NCBI GenBank assembly: GCA_934778205.1
Contig: CAKVOD010000012.1
Location: forward strand, 1-20,041
Reading direction: 5' to 3'
DNA from: an uncultured Clostridia bacterium
GTDB lineage: Bacteria; Bacillota; Clostridia; Christensenellales; UBA1242
DNA length: 20,041 nucleotides
Part shown: in pieces, positions 14,509 through 20,041 of the stretch
Position numbering within the stretch: position 1 is the stretch's first letter
How the letters are laid out: every line of letters starts with the position of its first letter
Program-made: the position numbers and the translations under genes
Notes under the pieces: model-generated
What the model saw: only the letters and a program-made list of their open reading frames with translations
Told to the model about the DNA's origin: nothing
Database searches by the model: none

Positions 14509-14991
14509 TTGCTAGCGCGGTCAATGCAGATGAGTACCTCATAACTAAGTATGACCCCTTCCGGCAAGGCTCGCCTTGACTGCAGGTTTGGTTGCCATCT
14601 CACAACAACATTTACACATCACCCCACACCCGCACCTGTGCCGTCTGGCACTCTCCACTACAGCGAAAATTGCATTTCCGCTTTCGGTCGAAATGACAAC
14701 GGGGGTGGTGGCTTACTAAAATAATAGGTAAACTTTTAAAGGATAATCTTTTATGTGTAATTGAAAAAACTTATAAAAGTGGCAAGTGACAAACTTAATT
14801 GTCATTTCGAACAAAAAGCGAATGTGTCAGCCTTCGCCGATGTGGAGAGTGCCAAATGGCACGGGTGTGGACGTGAGTTGGTGTGTGTATGTTCTTGAGA
14901 GATGACAACCCTATCTGCAGTCAAGGCGAGCCTTGCCCAGAAGGGTGCGCGGTTATTATGGGTTACTTTACTATTTTGACCGCGCTAGCAA
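14509..14991. mobile_element. MITE-like foldback element
   Basis: The ends carry a perfect 16-bp inverted repeat, TTGCTAGCGCGGTCAA (14509-14524) against its complement (14976-14991). Similarity continues inward through almost the whole arms, about 190 bases each (to 14699 and from 14799), around an AT-rich centre of about 100 bases. Each arm holds a subterminal palindrome CAAGGCtcGCCTTG (or complement) next to CTGCAG, the block GTGCC-x4-GGCACTCTCCAC, and TCGAAATGACA at the inner end. I believe the TCGAAATGACA block resembles a repeat common in other bacterial genomes. There is no coding frame, so movement would need a transposase from elsewhere. No clear target duplication is visible. It sits directly against the AlbA_2 operator array. 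Confidence 0.75.
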
Positions 14992-15195
14992 AAATAAACA
15001 AACTTTTAGTTGAAAAATTTGGCTAAAAGTTTGTTTATTTTAGTAAATAGTTTGTTTATTTTGCAAAAATTTGGTTTAAACTTTGTTTATTTGTCTAAAA
15101 GTTTGTTTAAATCACATAAAGTTTGTTTATTTTAATTAAAACTTTGTTTATTTTGCAAAAACTTTGGTTATTTCTTGACAAACTTTGTTTATTTT
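14991..15195 (+). repeat. Operator-like array of ten AT-rich units before the AlbA_2 gene
   Basis: The unit is (G/C)TTTGTTTATTTT, often after AAAA or AAAC. An inverted copy at 14991-15003 pairs with the first direct copy to make a perfect 19-bp inverted repeat (14991-15009 with 15023-15041). Direct copies begin at 15029, 15050, 15070 (degenerate), 15081, 15101, 15121, 15142, 15162 and 15183. The steps are 20-21 bases apart from one of 11, that is whole helical turns, so all copies face the same side of the DNA. The last copy fills the promoter spacer. This points to cooperative binding by a protein, most simply the product of the next gene. Confidence 0.85.
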
Positions 15196-15203
15196 GGTAT
15201 TAT
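15175..15203 (+). promoter_or_regulatory. Promoter of the AlbA_2 regulator gene
   Basis: TTGACA (15175-15180), 17 bases, TATTAT (15198-15203). The spacer contains one repeat unit of the array, so a bound protein would block RNA polymerase. Confidence 0.8.
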
Positions 15204-15225
15204 ATATCAAATTGGAGGTGCAATT

Positions 15226-16656
15226 TTGTTAAAAGAAGAACTAATTACATTAGTGAAAAAGATTCAGGAACAAAAATGCGAAGGGCAATATATTGAGATA
15301 AAGTCGGCGGAACGTGGATTTCCAAAGATATATGACACTTTGTCATCGTTTTCAAATCAAAGCGAGGGTGGAACTATTGTTTTTGGCATAGATGAAACCA
15401 AAGATTATGAAATTGTTGGCGTTTATAATGCACAGGACTTGCTACACAAAGTTTCCGAACAGTGTAAGCAAATGGAGCCAGTGCTGAGGGTAATCACAAC
15501 CGAATGTGTCATTGATTCAAAAACGGTTGTTGCGGTAGAAGTTCCGTCAAGGGAGATATACGATAGACCTGTTTATTACAAGGGCGCGGGAATTTTGAAG
15601 GGGTCATATTCAAGAGTTGGTGAAGCAGATGAGCAAATGACTGACTATGAGGTATATAGTTATGAAGCGTATAAGCAACATAAACAAGATGACACTAGAG
15701 TTTCGGTACCTGAAGCCACAAAATATTTAAACAAGGCTTTGCTAGATGAGTTTATAAACAAAGTTAGGACAAACAAACCAAACACCCAGAATTTGAAAGA
15801 TGATGAACTTTTAGAATTGATGGGAATTTATAAAAATGGAATACCGACAATTTCCGCGGTAATGTGTTTTTCTCAATATCCGCAGGCTTTTTATCCACAA
15901 TTGTGCATAACTGCAGTTGTTGTGCCCGGTTATAATATTGGCGATTGCGACGAGGGCAATAACAGATTTTTGGACAACAAAAAAATTGAAGGTACGATTA
16001 GCGAGATGCTTGAAGGTGCAATCAATTTTGTCAAGCGCAATATGAAAACAGCCGTTGCTTTTGTAGATGGTAAAAGAGTGGACGTCCCTGAATATCCTAT
16101 TATTGCGATAAGAGAAGCGGTTTTGAACGCCTTAGTTCACAGGGATTACAGCATTCATACTGAGGGTATGCCTATTCGCTTGGAAATGTACAAGGATAGA
16201 TTGGAAATTGTTAACACGGGCGGGCTTTATGGCGCAATCAATCTTGATGATCTTGGGCGTCTTAGAGCGGACACGAGAAACAAAACATTAATCGCCATTT
16301 TGGAAACTATGGGGCAAGTAGAAAATAGATATTCTGGAATCCCGACAATAAAAAAATTGATGAAAGAAGCAGGGTTGCGCGAGCCACTTTTTGTGAGCGA
16401 AAGAGGTTTATTCAAGGTAGTATTTTACAATGGCGAAAACAATACCGCAAAAGATTCACTCAATTCAATTGAAGCAACGTTGTGTGATTTTTGCAAAACT
16501 CCAAAAACAAAAGCGCAAATTGCAGAATTTTTGGATAAAACACAGTACTATGTTGTGAAAACTTATATCGAACCTTTAATCGCAAAAGGCAAACTAGCAT
16601 ACACAATGCCAGATAAACCCAAAAGCAAACTACAAAAAATTTATACAGTACAATAA
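15226..16656 (+). CDS. AlbA_2 / HATPase_c_4 transcriptional regulator
   Basis: A 476-residue protein. The N-terminal AlbA_2 (Schlafen-type) domain runs from about residue 15 to 135 (GQYIEIKSAERGFPK, FSNQSEGGTIVFGIDE, and VEVPSREIYDRPVYY ahead of GSYSRVGEADEQM). A GHKL-type ATPase domain follows from about 270 to 370 with IREAVLNALVHRDYS (N301 region) and LEIVNTGGLYG. A C-terminal helix-turn-helix region (KTPKTKAQIAEFLDKTQYYV) completes it. Proteins of this layout are usually annotated as ATP-binding transcriptional regulators; their targets are rarely known. The start is TTG 15226, with GGAGGTG at 15214-15220 five bases before. The upstream frame overlaps the promoter. Repeats on both sides of the gene suggest that it controls itself and the ABC operon behind it. 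Confidence 0.92.
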   Translation: MLKEELITLVKKIQEQKCEGQYIEIKSAERGFPKIYDTLSSFSNQSEGGTIVFGIDETKDYEIVGVYNAQDLLHKVSEQCKQMEPVLRVITTECVIDSKTVVAVEVPSREIYDRPVYYKGAGILKGSYSRVGEADEQMTDYEVYSYEAYKQHKQDDTRVSVPEATKYLNKALLDEFINKVRTNKPNTQNLKDDELLELMGIYKNGIPTISAVMCFSQYPQAFYPQLCITAVVVPGYNIGDCDEGNNRFLDNKKIEGTISEMLEGAINFVKRNMKTAVAFVDGKRVDVPEYPIIAIREAVLNALVHRDYSIHTEGMPIRLEMYKDRLEIVNTGGLYGAINLDDLGRLRADTRNKTLIAILETMGQVENRYSGIPTIKKLMKEAGLREPLFVSERGLFKVVFYNGENNTAKDSLNSIEATLCDFCKTPKTKAQIAEFLDKTQYYVVKTYIEPLIAKGKLAYTMPDKPKSKLQKIYTVQ

Positions 16657-16668
16657 TCATTTATGCAA

Positions 16669-16701
16669 ACTTTGTTTATTTCTTGACAAAGTTTGTTTTG
16701 T
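16669..16701 (+). repeat. Two operator-like units between the AlbA_2 gene and the ABC operon
   Basis: Units begin at 16670 and 16691, again 21 bases apart. Bases 16669-16698 match 15161-15190 at 28 of 30 positions, including an embedded TTGACA. The pair ends about ten bases before the -35 box of the ABC operon. The two 30-base copies are direct repeats around the regulator gene. Confidence 0.85.
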
Positions 16702-16708
16702 TATATGC

Positions 16709-16737
16709 TTGTAATTGTGCGGTAAGTGTGGTATAAT
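16709..16737 (+). promoter_or_regulatory. Promoter of the ABC transporter operon
   Basis: TTGTAA (16709-16714), 17 bases, TATAAT (16732-16737) preceded by TGTGG. The ATG at 16769 follows AGGAG. The operator-like units lie just upstream. Confidence 0.75.
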
Positions 16738-16768
16738 AAAAAAAATCAATTCAGCATAGGAGTTTGTT

Positions 16769-17635
16769 ATGTTTGCGATTGAAGTGGCAGATTTTAAAAA
16801 GAAATATAGAGGCACGGGGCTTGGCGTTGAGCGCGTGAGTTTCAACATAAATTATGGCGAAGTGTTTGGGTTTATTGGTCCAAATGGCGCGGGCAAATCG
16901 ACGACCATTCGTGCGATTATGGGGCTTTTGAAAGCCGACAGCGGGCTTGTCAATGTCGCGGGCGAGGACGCTTTTACGAGGGGGCATTTGGTGCGTGACA
17001 GGGTGTCATATGTTCCTAGTGAAATCAGTGTTTATGGCAGTATGACAGTGCGCAAGTACATAGAGTTTATGCTTGACCAAAAGGGGCGCGGATATGAACG
17101 CATTGATTCGCTTTGCACATATTTTGAGTTAAACCAAAACCGCAAGACGAGCGAACTTTCACTCGGCAACAAGAAAAAACTTGCCATTGTGACGGCGCTT
17201 GCAAATTCGCCAAAAATTTTGGTTATGGACGAGGCAACAACGGGGCTTGACCCGCTTATGCAACAAAAGTTTTTTGAAATCATTGAAGTTGAGCGCAAGC
17301 GTGGGGTGGCGATTTTGCTTTCATCTCACAACTTGAACGAAATTCAACGTTGTTGTGATAGAGTTGGCATCATCAAAAACGGCGTGCTGGTTGCAGTCAA
17401 AGAGATTGGCGAGTTTAAGAACAAATTGATGAAGCACGTTGTTTTGGAACTCTCCATAACCGCGACAAAGCCGTGGATTGACGGCGTGGAGAACTTGAAA
17501 CTCGACGGCAACAGGTGTGAGTTCAACTATCACGGCGATATGAAAACGCTAAACGACTTTATCGCGCAAGCAAATATCGTCAATGTTTCAATTTCAGATG
17601 TCGACTTAAACGACGAATTTATGCGCTGGTATTGA
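16769..17635 (+). CDS. ABC transporter ATP-binding protein (BcrA/ABC-2 type)
   Basis: The cytoplasmic ATPase subunit of an exporter, 288 residues. It has Walker A GPNGAGKST at 37-45, a Q-loop region around VSYVPSEISVYG, the signature LSLGNKKK, a Walker B ILVMDEATTGLDP and the H-loop SSHNL. The C-terminal 80 residues are an accessory domain of the kind found in antibiotic and bacteriocin export or self-protection ATPases. The permease gene begins 8 bases after the stop, so the pair is one transporter. The substrate is not evident. Candidates are a peptide, a lipid or an antimicrobial compound. The repeats upstream suggest control by the AlbA_2 protein. Confidence 0.96.
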   Translation: MFAIEVADFKKKYRGTGLGVERVSFNINYGEVFGFIGPNGAGKSTTIRAIMGLLKADSGLVNVAGEDAFTRGHLVRDRVSYVPSEISVYGSMTVRKYIEFMLDQKGRGYERIDSLCTYFELNQNRKTSELSLGNKKKLAIVTALANSPKILVMDEATTGLDPLMQQKFFEIIEVERKRGVAILLSSHNLNEIQRCCDRVGIIKNGVLVAVKEIGEFKNKLMKHVVLELSITATKPWIDGVENLKLDGNRCEFNYHGDMKTLNDFIAQANIVNVSISDVDLNDEFMRWY

Positions 17636-17643
17636 GGTGAAAT

Positions 17644-18453
17644 GTGGAAAGAGCAAAAAATAGAAAAGCGTGTTGTAGCCTTTACAAAAATGAGTTGCGT
17701 TTGCAGGCAAAGCCGATTTATTGGTGGTTTGGAGTTCTGGCGTTGTTGATTCTCATCAGTATTATGGTATATCCTGTGGTCGACTCAATCATCGGTTCAT
17801 TGACTGCCGAGGAGCGCGCGGAACTGGAAAGTATGGGGGCGGTCTTTGAATACGATTCAATCACGGCATACTTTTTGGTTGAGTGCGTACAAACGCACAT
17901 TGTCGGCGGAATGCTTTTTGCGTGCTGTTTTGCAAGTCTTGCACTCTCGCGTGATTTCAAGCGTGGCACGTACGAACTTTTGTACACAAACGCACTTTCG
18001 CGTCGTCAAGTTCTCGCGACAAAGTTTTCAGCACTCGTGACTGTCGTTTTAATTTTGAATGTTTTTCTTTTGATTGTTGAACTCGTGGGAATGGCAATTA
18101 TTGACTTTAAAGGAATCGACATTGTGCCAATTTTGGCGTTTGCCTTGTTTGGTATACTTGTGCAACTGATTGTCGCAAGCATAGTTTTTGGCATAATAAT
18201 TTGCAAACCGCAAAAATTGGGGTTAGGCGTTGCGATAGGGCTACCGCTTGTGCTGTACTTTGTTTCAGCAATTGCAACAGCCGTGCGCAGTAGCGCAAAG
18301 TGGGTGGAGAATTTGTCACCACTCAGCATATTTAGCGGTATGAAAGTGGGTGCGCCGTTTGATATAAACTACCTCGTGCTTGGCATTTTTGCTTTGCTCG
18401 CGGTGATTGTTATCGTCTTGGGGTTTAGACGTAATCAAAAAATTGATTATTAA
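17644..18453 (+). CDS. ABC-2 type permease
   Basis: The membrane partner of the preceding ATPase, 269 residues. About six hydrophobic segments are visible, the first at about residues 27-48 (WWFGVLALLILISIMVYPVV), and there is a large extracellular loop after it. RDFKRGTYELLYTNALSRRQVLATK is the coupling region typical of ABC-2 / NosY-like permeases. The start is GTG 17644, with GAGGTG overlapping the stop of the ATPase gene, which indicates translational coupling. Confidence 0.92.
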   Translation: MERAKNRKACCSLYKNELRLQAKPIYWWFGVLALLILISIMVYPVVDSIIGSLTAEERAELESMGAVFEYDSITAYFLVECVQTHIVGGMLFACCFASLALSRDFKRGTYELLYTNALSRRQVLATKFSALVTVVLILNVFLLIVELVGMAIIDFKGIDIVPILAFALFGILVQLIVASIVFGIIICKPQKLGLGVAIGLPLVLYFVSAIATAVRSSAKWVENLSPLSIFSGMKVGAPFDINYLVLGIFALLAVIVIVLGFRRNQKIDY

Positions 18454-18474
18454 TTCATTATTAGGTGATAGTTT

Positions 18475-18918
18475 ATGAAATGTCCTAGATGTGGCAATAA
18501 AATAGAAGCGGGCGATAATCATTGCCCCTACTGCAAACTGCAAACGCAAGTCATTGTGAACGCGCGCAACGCGGACGCGAAAAACGCGCTCAAAAACAGG
18601 CAACGCGACAAGGTTTTCTTGTCGACATATCGCCCCGACGATGTGAACAAAACAAAACTGCTGCTGCTAGCAATATTCACAGGCTTTGTCGGCGGACACT
18701 GCTACTATGTCGGGCGAATGGGGCGCGGGTTCACGATTTTGGCGATGTTTATAATCGGGCTGACCTTTGCTAGCATACCAGACACGTGGGTGTTGCACCA
18801 ATATGTCAGCGGAATGGTCGCGGGAATGTTTGGCTTTGTGTGGGTGATGATGTGGTGGCTCGACATTTTGGCAATTATTTGCAACCGCTTCAAAATTCCA
18901 ATTGTCATCGACCCATAA
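18475..18918 (+). CDS. Zinc-ribbon TM2-domain membrane protein
   Basis: A 147-residue protein. The N-terminal zinc ribbon is CPRCGNKIEAGDNHCPYC (two CxxC pairs, residues 3-20). From about residue 62 it has a TM2 domain, LLLAIFTGFVGGHCYYVGRMGRG, followed by two more hydrophobic segments. TM2 proteins are small membrane proteins of mostly unknown role. It begins 21 bases after the permease stop with AGGTGA before the ATG, so it is probably the third gene of the ABC operon and may assist or sense the transporter. Confidence 0.9.
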   Translation: MKCPRCGNKIEAGDNHCPYCKLQTQVIVNARNADAKNALKNRQRDKVFLSTYRPDDVNKTKLLLLAIFTGFVGGHCYYVGRMGRGFTILAMFIIGLTFASIPDTWVLHQYVSGMVAGMFGFVWVMMWWLDILAIICNRFKIPIVIDP

Positions 18919-18925
18919 AAGCGAA

Positions 18926-18951
18926 TTGCTTGTAGGGAAAGTACCTGCAGC
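18926..18951 (+). repeat. Intergenic hairpin repeat, third copy
   Basis: Matches 7021-7046 at 24 of 26 bases. It is followed, as at 7048, by a short hairpin, here GCGAC/GTCGC around CTAT (about 18953-18966), close to the ribosome binding site of the next gene. Confidence 0.65.
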
Positions 18952-18977
18952 GGCGACCTATGTCGCAGGAGAGAATT

Positions 18978-19820
18978 ATGGGAAATATAAAAGTTTTTGA
19001 AGACAAAAAAATTAGAACACAGTGGGATGCCGAAAGCGAAGATTGGTATTTTTCAGTCGTCGATATTGTCGGTGTTTTGACGGAAAGTCCAAACCCTAGA
19101 AAGTATTGGAGTGTGCTTAAAACTAGGCTCAAGGCCGAGGGGAGTGAGTTGACTACAGTTTGTAGTCAACTGAAGTTGCAGTCAGCGGACGGAAAGTATT
19201 ATATGCAAGACGTCCTCAACACAAAAGGCGTGTTGCGACTAATCCAGTCAATACCAAGTCCAAAGGCGGAGCCGTTCAAGATGTGGCTTGCGCAAGTTGG
19301 GAGTGATAGGCTCGACGAAATCGCCGACCCGCAAAAGGCAATGGATAGAGCAATCGCGACTTATAGAGAAAAGGGTTACCCCGAAGAATGGATAAGTCAA
19401 AGAATGATGACTATTCAAACGCGCAAAGACTTAACCGCAGAATGGCAAAACAAAGGCATAACGCAAGAGAAAGAATACGCGATTCTCACAAACGAAATGA
19501 CAAAAGCGTGGAGTGGCTTGACTATTGCTGAATATAAGAGTTTGAAAGGACTGAAAAAGGAAAATTTGCGCGACAATATGACAAACATTGAATTAGTCCT
19601 CAATATGCTTGCCGAAGTAACCACAACCGCGCTATCAAAACAGGAAAACCCACAAACTTTTGAAGAAAATCAAAAGATTGCGCATCGTGGCGGAAAATTT
19701 GCGGGCGATACGCGCGAAAGATACGAACAAGAACTTGGGCAAAAAGTCGTCAGCCCCGTGAACGCAAGCAACAAAAAATTGCTCGAAATCAAAAAGTCCA
19801 ACAACGACGAAGATAAATAA
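18978..19820 (+). CDS. Bro-N domain (phage antirepressor-like) protein
   Basis: A 280-residue protein. The N-terminal 110 or so residues carry the Bro-N pattern: IRTQWDAESEDWYFSVVDIVGVLTES, PRKYWSVLKTRLKAEGSE, then LNTKGVLRLIQSIPSPKAEPFKMWLAQVG (read in pieces). Bro-N domains bind DNA and occur in phage antirepressors and in many chromosomal genes of Clostridia. The C-terminal half is helical, rich in Lys and Glu, and ends SNNDEDK. The start ATG 18978 has AGGAGA seven bases before it, and an ATG at 18960 without a binding site is less likely. No phage genes surround it, so it may be a lone remnant or a domesticated regulator. Confidence 0.87.
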   Translation: MGNIKVFEDKKIRTQWDAESEDWYFSVVDIVGVLTESPNPRKYWSVLKTRLKAEGSELTTVCSQLKLQSADGKYYMQDVLNTKGVLRLIQSIPSPKAEPFKMWLAQVGSDRLDEIADPQKAMDRAIATYREKGYPEEWISQRMMTIQTRKDLTAEWQNKGITQEKEYAILTNEMTKAWSGLTIAEYKSLKGLKKENLRDNMTNIELVLNMLAEVTTTALSKQENPQTFEENQKIAHRGGKFAGDTRERYEQELGQKVVSPVNASNKKLLEIKKSNNDEDK

Positions 19821-19831
19821 TGATATTGATA

Positions 19832-19869
19832 ATTTTGCTAACTATTAAAATGTCAATAGTTGGCAAAAT
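19832..19869. repeat. 15-bp inverted repeat after the Bro-N gene
   Basis: The arms ATTTTGCTAACTATT and AATAGTTGGCAAAAT pair with one G-T and an 8-base loop. It starts 12 bases after the stop. There is no T-run after it on the plus strand, so its part in termination is uncertain. Confidence 0.6.
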
Positions 19870-19915
19870 AAAAAATCAATTGATATAAAGAATAAATAAT
19901 TCTATAAAATATAAT

Positions 19916-19955
19916 AAAAATATCAAATGCGCACAAATTCATTTGATATTTTTTT
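19916..19955 (+). terminator. AT-rich terminator hairpin overlapping the next promoter
   Basis: The arms AAAAATATCAAATG (19916-19929) and CATTTGATATTTTT (19940-19953) are perfectly complementary and the T-run continues to 19955. The right arm contains the -35 box of the promoter at 19943. Confidence 0.65.
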
Positions 19956-19971
19956 GTCATTGTGGTAAACT
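19943..19971 (+). promoter_or_regulatory. Promoter of the third poly-G gene
   Basis: TTGATA (19943-19948), 17 bases, TAAACT (19966-19971) preceded by TGTGG. It is nearly the same block as at 13372-13400. Confidence 0.7.
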
Positions 19972-20003
19972 AAAATTGTAAAATAAATAAGTGAGGGAAC
20001 AAA

Positions 20004-20041
20004 ATGATTAAGAACTTAACTAAATGGGGGGGGGGGGGGCG
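20004..20041 (+). CDS. Start of a third poly-G surface gene, 3' partial
   Basis: ATG 20004 follows GAGGG six bases upstream. The first codons read MIKNLTKWGGGG, against MKNRTKVLGGGG in the gene at 13439, with the glycines again encoded by the homopolymer. The window ends two bases after the tract, so neither the frame state nor the protein can be judged. The shared promoter and N terminus place it in the same family as the genes at 1 and 13439. Confidence 0.65.
   Translation, partial: MIKNLTKWGGGG
20026..20039 (+). repeat. Poly-G tract, 14 G
   Basis: Fourteen G follow the T of codon 8, at the same distance from the start codon as in the gene at 13439 within one codon. The sequence after it is cut off. 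Confidence 0.88.

Noticed and set aside
15029..15195. CRISPR array or plasmid iterons
   Set aside because: Units are about 13 bases with 7-8 base gaps and no unique spacers of CRISPR size. No rep gene is near, and the array overlaps a promoter, which fits operators better.
16769..18453. ABC transporter as exporter of the candidate peptide at 9120
   Set aside because: It is over 4 kb away, has its own promoter and regulator, lacks a peptidase domain and has different base composition. No direct link is visible.
18978..19820. Prophage remnant around the Bro-N gene
   Set aside because: No other phage genes, attachment sites or integrase are seen nearby, and Bro-N proteins are common as single chromosomal genes.

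Overview
The window looks like chromosomal DNA of an uncultured, gut-type Clostridia/Firmicutes bacterium. The evidence is Gram-positive style ribosome binding sites (GGAGG variants) with ATG, GTG and TTG starts, UGA used as a stop, a SpoVB-like flippase, BspA-type leucine-rich-repeat and InlB B-repeat surface proteins, a short valyl-tRNA synthetase and BcrA-type ABC genes. No rRNA, tRNA, transposase or CRISPR array was seen. The species cannot be fixed from this sequence alone.

Layout, left to right. (1) 1-1450: a membrane-anchored surface protein with a poly-G tract near its 5' end. The tract has 11 G and leaves the gene out of frame. (2) 1590-4294: valS behind a clear promoter and a leader of about 245 nt. 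(3) 4366-6310: a perfect 17-bp inverted repeat, a promoter and a leucine-rich-repeat lipoprotein. (4) 6589-8689: a double-LysM protein on the minus strand, divergent from a SpoVB/MurJ-type flippase. (5) About 8930-12150: an AT-rich island. It has an almost consensus promoter, a 36-codon peptide gene, an attenuator-like terminator, a truncated RsgA-like GTPase, a PEP-synthase-like phosphotransferase without the PEP/pyruvate barrel, a PqqD-like (RRE) protein and a closing terminator. I read this as a candidate peptide-modification (RiPP-like) locus, possibly horizontally acquired. (6) 12253-13140: a minus-strand gene of unknown function. (7) 13372-14482: a second poly-G surface protein (12 G, in frame). 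(8) 14509-14991: a foldback element with 16-bp perfect terminal inverted repeats and no coding capacity. (9) 14991-16701: an AlbA_2/HATPase_c_4 regulator gene preceded by ten AT-rich repeat units and followed by two more. (10) 16709-18918: an ABC ATPase, its permease and a zinc-ribbon TM2 protein. (11) 18978-19820: a Bro-N protein. (12) 19943-20041: the promoter and first codons of a third poly-G gene (14 G), cut by the window end.

Three systems stand out. First is a family of surface proteins whose N-terminal coding region holds an 11-14 G homopolymer right after the start codon. One copy is off-frame and one is on-frame, which is the arrangement expected for slipped-strand phase variation. 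The second and third copies also share a promoter. Second is the AT-rich peptide/phosphotransferase/PqqD island. Third is the AlbA_2 regulator with repeats spaced by about two helical turns (20-21 bp, one step of 11). These overlap its own promoter and recur just upstream of the ABC operon promoter, which suggests autoregulation and control of the neighbouring transporter.
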